Source: Polyodon spathula (lineage: Eukaryota; Chordata; Actinopteri; Acipenseriformes; Polyodontidae). Taken from it: 64,000 bases of DNA. The translations under genes were made by a program, and so were the position numbers. The stretch covers positions 60,600,145 through 60,664,144 of the forward strand of contig NC_054537.1 in assembly GCF_017654505.1 (NCBI RefSeq), read 5' to 3'. The notes beneath the pieces were generated by a model, which saw only the letters and a list, made by a program, of their open reading frames with translations, was not told where the DNA came from and made no database searches. Shown here piece after piece: positions 1 to 11,960 of the stretch. Within the stretch, counting starts at the first letter, position 1. Every line of letters starts with the position of its first letter.

Positions 1-447
1 CAACTTGTTTTGTTTCAAAGAACAGATGTATTAAATGTTTTAAAGGCAGAAAATTGAAAGGTCTCCATATTCGTTTTTTTGTCTGTATGTATGCCATACA
101 AGACAAAAAAAGCGGACGTGTTTATTATTTTTTAACAATTTGTTTAGTTTTTTTTTTGTTTTGTTTTATGTGTATGCAAGAACAAAAGAGGTATGTAATA
201 TGTGTCTTCCTAAATTGAATTGCCTTGAATTGCCGTTTGACCTTTTTTTGGTTCCAGAATGCATACAAAGCATATTCCAAAGCATGCATTCCCTTGCCCC
301 CAGTGTGAATCAACTTATCAAATTCAAATGCTTTCGCTACTGTACATGTGGGCTGTAGCTAGATTTTTTTTCTGAACCAATTTTTTTACAAGTTAAAGTC
401 AAAGTGATTTATCAAAATGTATTTTTAAAAGCAGAGAACTAGCAAGA
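1..447. other. AT-rich sequence without recognisable gene
   Basis: I see no coding or repeat signature here. Short open frames on both strands are AT-rich and unlike any family I know. Confidence 0.4.
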
Positions 448-2106
448 TTGTTATTAATTCTAAGATACTGTCACAAAGACAACAGGCATCCTTGGGCGAA
501 GGGAGGCAGGCATTCTTGGGCCAAGCGAAGAAGGCATCCTTGGGTGAAGATGTGCGGGGAGTCAGGACAAGCTGTGGTGCGGGTTTTGGCCCTCTCTTCA
601 GCTATTGGGGCTGGGCGGTTCTTCCCAGTGCTTCCCTCAGCAGCCTATGCAAGGGCTGCTGAGGACCGCCAGCATCTAATCCTGGTCCTTCTGGTGAAGG
701 GAGAGACAGCTTCTGCTCCTCTCCCCCTGATAGTGATGGAGGCATCATGGGGGAAGTGAAACCAGCAGACATTCATCCTCTGCTCGTGGAAAGGGACCTA
801 GCAGGCATTCACCCTCTGCTGGTGGAAAGGGAACCAGCAGGCATTCACCCTCTGCTGGTGAAGGTGGCGGAGGCAGAGGCAGTTCCTGCTGCTCTGCTCC
901 TGAAAGCAGCGTGTAGTCTCCTGGCGACAGAGGTGGGAGCAGCGTGTAGTCTCCTGGCAACGGAGGCTCTCCCTCACTTGCCAGGGACTGGTGCGGCTCT
1001 CCCTCACTTGCAAGGGACAGCAGCATTGGCTCCTCTCCCTCTGGTGCTGGAGACAGCGTCTGGGCTTCTCCTGATGAGACCAGAGATGGCGGGACCCCTC
1101 CCATATCGGCAGCTAGGTAGTTGAACACCATGGCTGCGATGACTCGGAGGGACACTGGGTGGTGTTGCTATTCCCAAGTTTGCCAAAGCTCCCCATCTTG
1201 GGCCCACAGCAGGTTAATCATCTTTGGGAGGTCTCTTTCCAGGCCACCGTCAGGGTATGTCAGCCAGTCCCAGATCTCCCTCGATGACGGCTCTCGACCA
1301 AGCAGGGCTTCTCCCACCGATGCTGGAGACGGAACCAGCAGGCACTCTCTCTCTGCTGGTGGAGACTTGGGCTGTGGATGGTCCGACTCCTCCCTCTTGG
1401 GCTGTGGACGTTCGACCTCCTTCCACGCAGGCTGTGGAGGTGAAACCAGCAGGCATTCTTCCTCTGTTGGCGGAGGGGGAAACAGCAGGAATTCTTCCTC
1501 TGCTGATGGAGGTGGAAACAGCAGTCCCTCGGGCTTTGGATTCCTGCGGTCCCCCCGTCTGGGTGCTGGATACTCACGGCCCCCCCATCTGGGCGCTGGA
1601 TACCGTCCCCCCGTCTGGGCACTGGACGCTCACGGTCCCCCCGTCTGGGCGCTGGACACTCACGCCCCCCCCCCCCCCCCCCCCCTGGGTCTGGCTGGAC
1701 GCTCATGGTCCTCCCACTCAGGCATTACTTCTGGCTCTGCATATTGCTTGGGGCAGATGGCCAACATGTGCCCATACACCCCACAGCTGGGGCACAACTC
1801 CGCTGCGAGGTTCTTTAAAAAAACCTCTCAACTGTCATCCCCGACCTCCTCCTGCTGTTGCTACGGTTGCTGCTGCAGCTTTTTCCTGCCACTCCTTCTC
1901 CTCACCTTCCTCTCCTGGGCCGGTTCCTCCTCCTCCTCTTGGAAGGGACAGACAGCCACCACGTGCCTGTACACCCCACAGGCAAGGCCCCAGCCTTGGT
2001 CCTCCAGACCACTGAGGAGCTCCTCCAGCTCAATGCAGCCGTCTCTCCAGCCTTCCATTTTTGGTCTGCGTCTAGGAGGCACTGGTAAGCCCATGATGAC
2101 ACCACG
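448..2106 (-). pseudogene. Ty3/gypsy-like gag with amino-acid repeats, degraded
   Basis: Read on the minus strand from an ATG near 2097, only about 10 bases inside the adjoining LTR. A CCHC zinc knuckle lies near 1756-1797 on the minus strand (C-x2-C-x4-H-x4-C, including GVYGH), and a weaker one, lacking the first Cys, near 1955-1990. Such knuckles bind nucleic acid in retroelement Gag. Downstream the coding becomes strongly repetitive: related 36-40-base units around 735-870 and again around 1340-1520 give Pro/Glu-rich or Gln/Arg-rich repeats depending on frame. A C-run near 1665-1685 and other indels break the frame, so no single frame spans the region. The adjoining LTR at 2107 has the same orientation. 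The family-level call is inference from knuckle, position and LTR; no protease or polymerase is visible. Confidence 0.6.
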
Positions 2107-2657
2107 TGTCACAAAGACGGCTGTAGTGGGTGACGTCAGACCAGAACCAGGAATCAACAAATAAACTACAGAGAGGTGGAGTTTGGTTTAGCTGAGTGAT
2201 TGTTTTCACTCAGCATTTAATAATTGAACAGACAGAAAATAAAAGGTTTTAAAGACAAACAAAACATAGAACTCGGCACTGGCAAACAAAACAAACTATA
2301 CAGACAAACACGGTGAGCTGCTATTATAATTACTATAACCTCCGTCTCCAATCCCATTCTCCACTCCCCGAACACACAACCCCGAGTGAGTGAAAACATG
2401 CTGCTTTTATGCAGCTGTATCATTCAATTGGAGTCTCGGTACAACTGCACATGAATTAATAAAGTGCAATTCCATGCTTGTGTATTATTACATTTTACCT
2501 GCACGTGAAGTGCTGTGCAATCCTCATGCCTAAATACAAATATACATTTTAAACACTTGTGTGCATACCCCATATTACATCCCGTGTGCCAATGACTATA
2601 CACCAACATTAACACACTACACGAAACATACAACACGGAAATACACATAGCAGACAA
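2107..2657 (-). repeat. LTR of family A, copy 1 (5' LTR of the gag remnant)
   Basis: About 550 bp closely resembling 31131-31673 and 38459-39067. It begins TGTCACAAAG on the plus strand. On the minus strand it has a TATA-like CATAAAAGC near 2405, so transcription runs toward the gag at lower coordinates. The outer end near 2657 has lost the GCCACA terminus seen in the other copies. No duplication could be assigned. Confidence 0.65.
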
Positions 2658-3399
2658 TTAGTAAACCAATGTGTTGGCTTCTCATAAACTCTAGGAGTTG
2701 TATTTAAATGTATTTTTATGTGAAATGTACATAACATTTCCAAAAGTGTAGTGTACAGATAAGTGAAGGCAACATTAAAAATAAGATTTGATCAAAACAT
2801 GCATGTAAATTCACTTTGATGTGAGTGAGCGGAAGCAATTAATAAATGCCTGTTTAAAAAATAACAGAAATATTTTGCATGTTTCTTTATGTCAGCTACC
2901 CTTCCCTCACACTCTGCTTTCTAATTTGAACACTGTACACCTCCCCCCGGAGTGTGAATCACTGTTTGATTAAGGTATCATTACTACCGGGCTCAGTTCT
3001 CTCCTCTCAGCTTGAGATCGCCCATAGTACACTGCGCACCAAACACTGCCTCAGTTTATTGGTGTTTCTGCTGGGTCCCAGTGCTGACATCATACCGACT
3101 TTACAAATAAATTATTGAGAAGTAAAAGTTTTAGTACCTGCTGTAATGTGAACGGTACTACCGATGAAAACTAATCAGTGGTCATTTTATTGTGGATTTA
3201 AAACAGTAAAGCTCTTAGCAGGGCATAATGGATTCAGTTGCAGATAAAAAAGATGACAAGAAATGTGTTGTGGTGAAAAATATGTTTATTGTGGGTTTAT
3301 TCAAAAGAATGGGTTGCTGGTGATTTGCATTATGATTTAAAATGTATTGTTGAAGTTTATTTAACACGGGTGAAGGTATGTATTGTTCGGTGTTTATTG
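2658..3399. other. No gene seen
   Basis: AT-rich intergenic-type sequence with no motif I can assign. Confidence 0.35.
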
Positions 3400-3915
3400 G
3401 GGATGGGAGAATGTATTATGATTTGTTGAATTTAGCTGCATTGTGTGGTTTGTGTGTTGGTAGTGGTTGGGAGGGATGGGGTTAATTCCTAAAATATATG
3501 AGAATGTGGCTGTAGCTGTTTGTTAAATTAATGTTTGAGTGTTGTAATTATTGTTAGGTGCACATGTATATAACCTGGTGTTTTTCTGTTTTGGGGTGGG
3601 TGTTCGAGAGGAGGAACGTGTGTGTGTGTGAGACAGCCAGTGAGAGCAAGGAGTAAAGTAAGGTAAAGTAAAGTAAACCAGCTGTAGGATCAGTGAAGGC
3701 GATTGCCCAGCCTGACCTAGATATCGTTATGCTTTGTGTTCAAGAGTTTGTTTAAACCTTTTATTTCGCTCTGTGAGCAGTGTTTTTGTTTAAATATTTA
3801 TTTATTTTTTTCTTTTTTAATAAAAACGCGCCACAGCGCTTTCACTCGCAAGTACCTATGTTGTGTCTGTCAGCTTTCTGGTCTGGCATCGTCATCACTC
3901 GGCTGTCCTGTTACA
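3400..3915 (+). repeat. Probable LTR fragment, left end uncertain
   Basis: A TATA-like TGTATATAACC lies near 3565, an AATAAA near 3819, and the stretch ends in CTGTTACA at 3915, an order expected of U3-R-U5. The left boundary is a guess and no internal region or duplication was found. Confidence 0.35.
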
Positions 3916-4735
3916 GAGTGCTTTTTGGAATGGTATTTTATAAAGTGCCAAATACTGTATTACAGTGCTTTGTGTTGTAATAATTTGCATTGATTTTCTT
4001 TGTATATTATAGGCGTAGTACCATATTGTGGTGTTTTAGACACACTGATGGACCTGACATTGTTAATTTAAAAAGCCCCCAACACAATAATAGAGCAACT
4101 ACTAGGTAGTATAACGACTCCCTCTGAGATAGGATACTTGTACATATCCGATAGAACCCAGGAACCAATTAGATTGGATATGACAGGCTCCAGTAGTTTA
4201 TTTATTTGTTCTGTCTTGTAGAAGTACAAATTTGTATTTCAGTAGCTTCTAGAACCCCCTTTTTTCTATTGATTTTAATTTATTTTTTTACTTTGTAGTT
4301 AAGTCTTTGCGATGTTAAAATGTTATTTGCTTATTTAGGGATTACTAACCAGGGCTGTCAGTATACATTAGAATGTAATATAAAGAGAGTTTGTGTATGA
4401 AGATATGGTTTTAACGTTTAAATGCCAACATCTGCATAGCATTTAAATGTTCATAAAGATGTACCAGAAGCACATCCCTAGTCTATAGTATGGAACGGCA
4501 TAAAAGACAGCATGAATGCAATTTACAATCGATCACACCACACCATGAGATACAGCATGTTTGGATAGGATTCTTCAGTGCTATGCCAGTTACCATGGTG
4601 CAAAACGTCATATATATATATATATTTTTTTGCAGTTCTCCTAAATTTACATCCAGAACCCACTAAATCCACTTTTTCCTGCTTTGAACTGAGTTAAAAT
4701 AGGGCCCCTCCCACTTCTTTCCCGGGTCTTATCGG
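3916..4735. other. No gene seen
   Basis: AT-rich with a short TA run near 4612-4625. No coding evidence. Confidence 0.3.
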
Positions 4736-5560
4736 TTAACTGGTCTGGAGAGGTGACATCGCAGTCCGTTTTGTTGCACTCTGGGCAGATGTGACCGAGC
4801 TCTCCACAGCTAAAGCAAAAAACCTTGGGGGCAAAAGGAACATCACACAGTATGTTTGTCCCGCTGCTCAGGAAGCAGGGTGTCGGGGCTTTTTGTTTTA
4901 ACCCACATAGGGGTAGGCCGTTTCCTCATAGCCTGTGATTAGTGGGCCTCCTGATGAGGTTTACCGGTGTCATCAGGGTCTGAGTGGTGGCGCCAGGACT
5001 CTCATGGTCTGGCCCCGGTGGTCTGGTAGTCTTTACCAGGTTAGTAGAGGTCGCATCAAGGAAGTCCTCAGCCATCTCGACTGCCTGTCGTAACGTGGTG
5101 GGCTGATGTTTCCGGACCCATGAATGCACGTGTCCCTCCACCACATACACAAACTGTTCAATGTACAGAGCTTCCATGAGCTCTGCCACGGTGTGAGCTT
5201 CAGGGTGCAGCCATTTTTGGTCCTAGTCCTTTAGGTGTTGGACTGCCAGCCGTGGTCTTTCTCTTGGAAGGATTTTGAGGGATCCAAAGTGCTGCTGTTG
5301 TGTTTTGGTCGTAATCTCAAGGTGATCCAGTATAGCCGCTTTCACCTGGGAGCAGTGTCGCCGTCGCTCAGGGTGCGATAAGCAACTTGAGCTTCCCCAG
5401 TTAAGAAGGGAGACAGTCTTGCTACCCAGGTGGCATCAGTCTACCCAGCTACTCGGGCTACCCATTTCAAGGTGGTTAGGAACGCCTTAGGATCGTCTTC
5501 AGTAGTTATTTTTGCCAGTTTGATGCCAGTCTCAAATTACCTGGGAAAACCAGTACTTCA
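4736..5560 (-). pseudogene. Gypsy-type gag with SCAN-like segment, degraded
   Basis: Minus strand, N-terminus near 5560. The best-kept frame (5189-4926) reads like the helical part of SCAN and gypsy capsid domains: a Met-Glu-Ala-Leu-Tyr start, a W-V-R-K-H-Q-P motif, then an A-V-E-M-A-E-D-F helix. SCAN domains are known to derive from Gmr1-like gypsy gags. A CCHC knuckle follows at about 4782-4823 on the minus strand (C-F-S-C-G-E-L-G-H, then I-C-P-E-C). Frameshifts separate the 5' part (5220-5560) from the SCAN-like frame and a further shift separates it from the knuckle. No LTR of its own was found. A domesticated SCAN gene is unlikely given the frameshifts. Confidence 0.6.
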
Positions 5561-6068
5561 AAAAGTTCAAATATATGACGAAGGTGTATCGATGACAATA
5601 TATAACAACTCTGGCAAAGTAGTACATTGATTACAGAATAGCTAGATGAATAAAGAAGTGATTCAGTTATGTTATTCACAAAGTTACAAAATGACATCAA
5701 TTTGTAAAAATAATTGAAGGATTAAATCAAACAATCAATGAATGTCTTAATATGAGTAATGTTACAGGTTCATCATTTAAAGTAGAGAAAAGAAGAGTAG
5801 TCTGCATCTCTGTATTTTCGACTTTTCCAACTGCACTCATTAGCAGTCTGTGAGATTGTTATTGTATCCAAGGTTGCAGGCTAGCGGTTTGAACACAAAG
5901 CCCAGTTGCTCTAAGATGGGGCAGAGGTAATGAACAGAAAAGGCGGAGAAAGTTTTGTCACTTCAAGTTCAGTTTCACTGGTTCATTTATCATTGTAAAT
6001 CAAACCTCTTCTCTTGAAAACAGTCCCTAACACATTCTGTCTTGGGTTGACTATCCCAGTTAACGCTC
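5561..6068. other. No gene seen
   Basis: No recognisable coding, RNA or repeat signature. Confidence 0.3.
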
Positions 6069-6600
6069 TGTAGCAGAGCTGGGGCCATGCACATAAGGAG
6101 GGGGCTTCTGTGATTGTTTATGAGTGTTGTGATGGTAGAAATAAATAATAGTGGGATTAGTTTTTAATGGAGAACCTGATGCTCTGTGTGTAGCAGCCTG
6201 CCTGCTGTGTTTAGTTGCGGGAACAAAGCAGCGTGTGTGTGATTACCAGCTGCAAGCTCCTAATCAGCAGGTGGACGTGGTGCAGCAGAGCACCAGGAAT
6301 AAAAGGGTCCCAGTTATACATATCGGAGCTGCTGTAAGCCATAGGGGTCAGAGTGCCTGTGCTGCTTAAACAACTGGGCTCAGGAAGCACAGCGACCCGC
6401 TGTAACGGAGATTGAGCATATATCCAAGGTTGGAGTTGGGTGAACTGCCCGAGCAACAGTTAGTTTTGGAATAGTAGATCCCACGCAGTACAGCAGACAG
6501 TTGTGGAAGCAGGACCTCCATTTTGTTAGCGGAGTAGCGTACTGCATTTTTCATGGCAATTTTGTTTTGATAGTTTTTTGTACAGTGTTTATTTTTGCTT
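6069..6600 (+). repeat. Possible LTR
   Basis: Starts TGTAGCAGAGC, contains a TATA-like AATAAAAGGG near 6298, and abuts an L2 fragment. No matching second LTR or duplication was seen, so the limits are approximate. Confidence 0.3.
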
Positions 6601-6608
6601 TTTGTACG

Positions 6609-7965
6609 CTGGCCTTATGTCCCCCATGAGCTACCATTGTTGGTTACCGGGTAACCGGGCACGGCTCAACCTCCACACTTTACCCTCTCTCAACAGGAGT
6701 CCCCCAAGGACCAGGCTTGGGTCCTCTCCTGTTCTCTCTCTACACCCACTCCCTGTGCCCCCTCATTGCATCCTATGGTTTCTCATACCATTTCTATGCT
6801 GATGATGCTCAGATCTTCCTCTTCTTCCCCCCCTCTGACCCTACCATCCTCTCCCGTATCTCTACCTCTCTGTCTGATATCTCCTCCTGTATGCACTCAC
6901 ATCACCTCAAACTCAACCTTTCTAAATCTGACCTCTGTTTAAATGTACGATAGAGATATGGATTGAGACCCAAGGGATTGCGGGTTTATATCTCATCTCT
7001 GCCACTGAGCCTCAATGTCGGTGTGCAAGTTACTTGGCTTCTTTATGTTTCACTTCCATATGGCTATAAAATTTGGTACAAACAGGAACCCAAATCATTC
7101 CTGTAAACGAAGAATCTGACCCTTCCTCACCAACTACTCTACGCAACTGCTTGTCAAGGCCTTGGTGCTTTCTTGCCTAGATTACTGCAACTCCCTCCTG
7201 GCCAGCCTCACTGTGTCCGCCACCCGTCCTCTCCAGCTCAACCAGAACTCCGCTGCTCACCTGTTCTCTCTGCCTTTCTTCTACCATGCTAGTACACTGC
7301 TCCGCTTGCTCCACTGACTCCCGATCATTGCTCACATCCAGTTAAAGACTCTTGTACTCGCCGCCGCCTACTGATGCCTTGACCAGACTGCATCCGGCTA
7401 CCTCTAGAACCTCATCTCTCTCTACACCCCCACCCAACCTCTCCGCTCTGCCTGCACTAGAAGACTGGCTGTACCTCTTTTATGCTCCCCTGCCTCCAGA
7501 GCCCGCTCCTTCTCCACCCTCACCCCGCACTGGTGGAACAACCTTCCTACGGATGTCAGGACTTCCCAGTCCCTGATTACCTACTGGCACCTCCTCAAGA
7601 CACACCTCTTCAGAGAACACCTGTAAAACTCAACTCTTCCCTTCTGGACTATATAGTGCTCTGCCTTTAATGCACTTTAACTTGCGCTTATCTGCTCCCT
7701 ATTTTATTGTATTTAATCTTGCAATTAACCCAATCTGTAGCATTTTGTATTTCACTTTGTACTCGTATCTAACCCTGATGTAACTATCAACACTATTATC
7801 TGCTCATGAACTGCCCCGATATTAAATCGTAGTGTGTTTTGTATTTCCTTTTATTAGGACTGATGTCACTGTATTTTGTGTCTTCCTCTTAATTGTACTG
7901 TAATTGTTGATATGTATTTTTTGTATACAACTGTAAGTCGCCCCTGGGCAATAATAATGCTAATA

Positions 7966-7977
<12 letters not shown>
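6609..7977 (+). mobile_element. L2-type LINE, 3' part with reverse transcriptase remnant
   Basis: Frames around 6695-6935 give the reverse-transcriptase core: G-V-P-Q-G-P-G-L-G-P-L-L-F followed by F-Y-A-D-D, the catalytic YADD of non-LTR reverse transcriptase. After the SINE insertion (6934-7112) the C-terminal region continues, with the L-D-Y-C-N-S-L-L motif near 7177-7200 and an I-Q-L-K-T-L type segment near 7337. The 3' end is a TGTAAGTCGCC motif followed by a (TAA)n-type tail, as expected for L2. Several frameshifts and the missing 5' part make it dead. A second L2 fragment lies at 36305-36870 on the other strand. Confidence 0.8.
6934..7112 (+). repeat. tRNA-derived, CORE/MIR-like SINE, copy 1
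   Basis: About 175 bp nearly identical to 10157-10331. The start resembles a tRNA body with a degraded B-box-like GGGTTTATATCTC; the middle resembles the CORE/MIR segment (GTGCAAGTTACTTGGC, then CTC or CTT). It interrupts the L2 and is flanked by the 9-base duplication AATCTGACC at 6925-6933 and 7113-7121. Confidence 0.7.
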
Positions 7978-7999
<22 letters not shown>

Positions 8000-8225
8000 T
8001 AAATAATAATACGTATATAATTATATAATCATCTGGGGGGGGGGGGGATCTGTGTGTAAATAACCCTTTGAGCCTGCAGGACATGTCAACCCCAACCTGT
8101 CTCCATCTCCTGTCAGTCTACCAGCGAACACGTATGCAAGTCATCTAGAGAATTCATTCAGTTATTCATTGCAAGTACTCCTTACATCACGGGCAGCAAG
8201 ACCCCTGTTAAATCCTCCTTTGACA
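7978..8225. other. LINE tail microsatellite and unassigned sequence
   Basis: A (TAA)n run to about 8000 and a G-run near 8035-8047, then unassigned sequence. Confidence 0.4.
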
Positions 8226-8900
8226 TTAGAACCGCCATGGCAGTCATTTTGACGGTTTTCACTTTTAAAATTTTAATTACTCTGTGTGTGTGAAAGATAC
8301 GTGATTGTCCATTTTTGACTTTTCCTAAATACACATATTAAATACCCTGATGGCATTTGAAAGGCAGGATTGCAAAAAAAAAAAAAAAGTTATAATGCCC
8401 TCTAACTAGAATCGTCAAAGCAGCATTTTGACTTCCTTTTACAATACATGTTTTTACAATACAATACAATATTTTCTACCGGGGGGGAATAGCAGCAGGA
8501 GAGATTTCATTTTGAAGCTAGCCACAACGCTTCGGCAGAAACATTTCGATCAGAAAACTACAAAGCATCAGGCTGCAACAGCTCAACCTGGTTTCTGTGC
8601 TGCACTTTTGTTTTTACAGTTGTGTATGTACATATACCTGTTTACACACTAATTTCTTTTGAAATGCTTATTGTGTTATAGTTTTTCATTTTTTGAAGTA
8701 GTGCTTTATATGTGGTAAGTTAGAAAATAAACCCTTTTATGTTTAAATGTTCATTTACATACAGCGTTTTGGCTGTGCAAATGTTTGATGTAATGTGTTT
8801 GAATAAAACTTTTGAGTTGTATCTGATAGTTTGTCTTCCTTTTTAATATTGATGTTGTTTAAAATGTAACCGTCATAATAACTGCTGGCAGCGGTTTCAA
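8226..8900. mobile_element. piggyBac-like non-autonomous element
   Basis: Terminal inverted repeats: left TTAGAACCGCCATGGCAG, right (reverse complement) TTGAAACCGCTGCCAGCAG; both are followed by a GACGGTT motif. The TTAA target expected of piggyBac appears mutated at both sides. The right part (AATAAAACTTTTGAGTTG near 8802) matches the element end at 33190-33326. No transposase is visible inside. Confidence 0.5.
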
Positions 8901-10156
8901 ATATGAGTATAACTGTGGGAGTTCTAGAGTTTACTAAAGCTTGACATCACTGTTCTGCACTTTGTTATCTTTGAGGGGTGGGGTCTAAAAGTTAACTTTA
9001 TTGCCCAATGATAATTTACACAGTCACTGCAACGCTTAATATTCATGATACTGAACTTTAGAATGTTTGAGAAGTTTCTTACAAATCCACTGTTTGTCAA
9101 AACATCCTCCATGTTTCAAACAAAGCAGTTCCAATTTTTAACACCACCACTTAAAGAAAAAGTAGCGGGGTTCAGAAAAATATAGTGTTATACATCTCCT
9201 TGTGCTGCTACAACTGTATAAATAATTTACCTGTAATTTATAACATATAATGTTCAAATCTGTTTCAAACCTCTTTTTAAAATGCCCGCTCTAGTGCACT
9301 GGGGTTTGAGATCTGTCATTTTAATCACTGTAGGAAGAGCGATAAAAAATAAAATAGAATAAATATAACAAAAAGTGCCCTAGCTTTTCTGTTCTGCACC
9401 ACGTCATGGATCGTGATTACTTTGTTACCTGTTTGATAGAGTAGGCAATAATACTTACACTATTAGTGCACTAGAGTGAACATTTTGAAAAGAGCTTTGA
9501 AACAGACTTCAAAGTTATAAGTGTGAAAATTGTCAGGATGTTAACAATGAAAATAAAAAGCACAGGTACATTATTTAAACAGTTGTAGCATGGGGACGTG
9601 TAATATTATATTTTTCGGAACCCTGCTACTTACTCTTTAAGACAATCAAATAGCAAGAAGTAATTTGTCCTCAGACTTTAAATTTACATTTATATTTTTA
9701 CAGTGTAAGAAGTAAACACCTTAGACCCCACTCCCTCTAAGCCCCACTGACTGTAGGCTAGCCTGTGTTTATTAAGCATCAGCTTGCAAGTGATTGCCTG
9801 TAGTTAAATCCCAGTCAAGGAAAGGGCCTCTCTGTCTCCACATCCTGAGTTCCAGTACACAGAACTAAAAGTCCATGAGGGAGCCTTGGACACACGTTAC
9901 ATTATAAAACAATATAATTACGATTGGTGTAATTGGATGCCAACAAGCTTAAATGCGACAGACTGGTATTTGGCAATCATCTCTTTCAAGCCTCATTAAA
10001 TACACTTATACACAAAATACAAGCCTTCTTTTCAGGATAAGTGATGATGCATGAATATGAAGCTGCCACATCTTTTTAAAAAGTGCATTGTGGGTTAAGG
10101 GTGTGATTGTCATAAAGGGAATAAAATAGCCACTGTCCTCCAGAAGAGCAATGGAG
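8901..10156. other. No gene seen
   Basis: About 1.25 kb of AT-rich sequence with no coding frame or repeat I can assign. Confidence 0.3.
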
Positions 10157-10331
10157 TCTGTTTAAATGTACGATAGAGATATGGATTGAGACCCAAGGGA
10201 TTGCGGGTTTATATCTCATCTCTGCCACTGAGCCTCAATGTCGGTGTGCAAGTTACTTGGCCTCTTTCTGTTTCACTTCCATATGGCTATAAAATTTGGT
10301 ACAAACAGGAACCCAAATCATTCCTGTAAAC
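10157..10331 (+). repeat. tRNA-derived, CORE/MIR-like SINE, copy 2
   Basis: Nearly identical to the SINE at 6934-7112 along its full length, which fixes both ends at the same points. A possible short duplication (AATGG) flanks it, weaker than that of copy 1. Confidence 0.7.
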
Positions 10332-10543
10332 CATAAATGGTGTTTTGCATGCAGAGTCAGTGTTAAGGCCAGGGAAATTCATTATCCGTTTGGGCTTCAG
10401 TTAGTGTTAACCAAAGGACCTGAAAGTGTGTTTACGTTTGTGTTAGCTCTTGGCTGCACTTGGCTTGTTTAATAGCTTGTTTATTTGTCATACGGCTTGC
10501 GCCAGGTCTAGAGATATTTTCTTAATATAGGCAAATGATACCC

Positions 10544-11048
10544 TGTGACAAGGTACACCCTGCCCCTGTGTGCATTATATTATTTGTTATATTATTATTT
10601 AAAACGTATTGTTTATGTGTGTAAAAACACATTATTTTATTTAAAATTATTTTAGTTACACTTCCCCATCCATGCTAAACTTGTGCAGAATGTGACTGTA
10701 TCCAGATTGATTAATTTATTACTAATTTAGAGACAGTCACATGTATATAAACCCACAGTTAGTGTGTTCAGAGACAGAAAGAGACGTGAGTCAAAGAGAA
10801 GCTGAAAGCTTAAACATAACAATTGCTACGTGTGCTGGTTATACACGACTACGATACCTGTTGGTGTGTTTCATGTCAGTTGTGTTTGTCTGTTTTGGCC
10901 ACTGTGCCATTTATTTTGAGTGTTTTGTTTTGTTAAATCTTTTTATTTATAATTTAACTTATGCGTCAGCGCTTTTATTTACCTCAGCACTGTCTGTGCG
11001 TGCTACTCCTTCTTGGTTTGACGTTTCCACACAACCCAGCCTTTTACA
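10544..11048 (+). repeat. Solo LTR
   Basis: About 505 bp, starting TGTGACAAGG and ending CTTTTACA. The TATA box TGTATATAAACCC lies near 10742. Flanks TACCC (left) and TACCT (right) agree at four of five bases, consistent with a decayed 5-bp target duplication. No internal region or PBS follows, so this looks like the product of LTR-LTR recombination. The 133-codon open frame across it is not a gene. Confidence 0.5.
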
Positions 11049-11821
11049 TACCTTTATAACCACCCTTCTCTTCTCCACTGTAAAATCCACTATACATTCA
11101 GTATTTTTCTTCAGTTCTGTCTTTGATATGTGGCTATCTTGAATGAAATCTATTTCTGATTTATCTTTCAGATCTTGCAGAGTTATTTGTGACCAGCGAA
11201 GAAAGTTCACTGTGTGAACATTTGCATCGAGCTCTGCTAGGTGAGTAAATCCAGATCACTTTTCTCAAATTATTCTGGGGCGTGGCAATGAACTTTGCAA
11301 AACTGGCAGAAAAATTTACATTTTGTGTTGGCAGCGAAGGTGTATATCTCCAGTATTTGCAATACAGTAGATGATCTTGCTGGATTGCAATTGATTGGCT
11401 AACTCATTTTGATGGTTGGTTGTATCCAATTCACTGATGTCACTTCTATACCTATTCTGGTTTGTTTATTGGCACTTAGTACTTTTAAAGGTTAATTTTA
11501 GCAGTACTTTCCTGATGTACTTGGTCCTGTTGTTGCTTTTTAGAAAGAGGTTTTGAGTGCTTATTTGATATGAGATCTTTCAAATGTATCTATTTGAAGT
11601 GTATTCAAATATTTGATGGAAAGGCAAAGTTTAGTATTCTACTAAATGGAGGTAAAACGTGTCTGGGGCATTTCAAGTGTTCTGATTGTGTAGCACAGCG
11701 GTTTTCCTTTGACAATGCATCTTGCACTAAAGTCACTGTTCAGTACGAACAATGTTGCATCTTATCAGTGTTGTTTCTTGCATTTTATTAACTTCATGTT
11801 TCTCCTGTAATGTGCTGTATG
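11049..11821. other. No gene seen
   Basis: Unassigned AT-rich sequence. Confidence 0.3.
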
Positions 11822-11960
11822 TATTTTTAATATTATTATTTGTTTATTTAGCAGACGCCTTTGTCCAAGGTGACTAACAAAGACTGTGGGGTGCGTTCCT
11901 CTAGGGAGGCTGACCAGGTTATTAGGGGGGTGCCAATACCTGACTGGAAAATACATTTTT
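11822..11960 (-). repeat. SINE/L2-type 3' tail
   Basis: Contains the LINE-tail signature TTTAGCAGACGCCTTTGTCC, shared by L2-mobilised SINEs of fishes; the tail faces left, so the element is on the minus strand. Head not recognised. Confidence 0.5.

Noticed and set aside
735..870. CRISPR array
   Set aside because: Short repeats are contiguous and degenerate without spacers, in eukaryotic retroelement coding sequence.
1121..2164. 347-aa and 263-aa plus-strand frames
   Set aside because: Antisense to the zinc-knuckle gag on the minus strand; their length comes from GC-rich, low-stop repeats.
10741..11142. 133-aa plus-strand frame
   Set aside because: It lies across the solo LTR 10544-11048, beginning at its TATA region.
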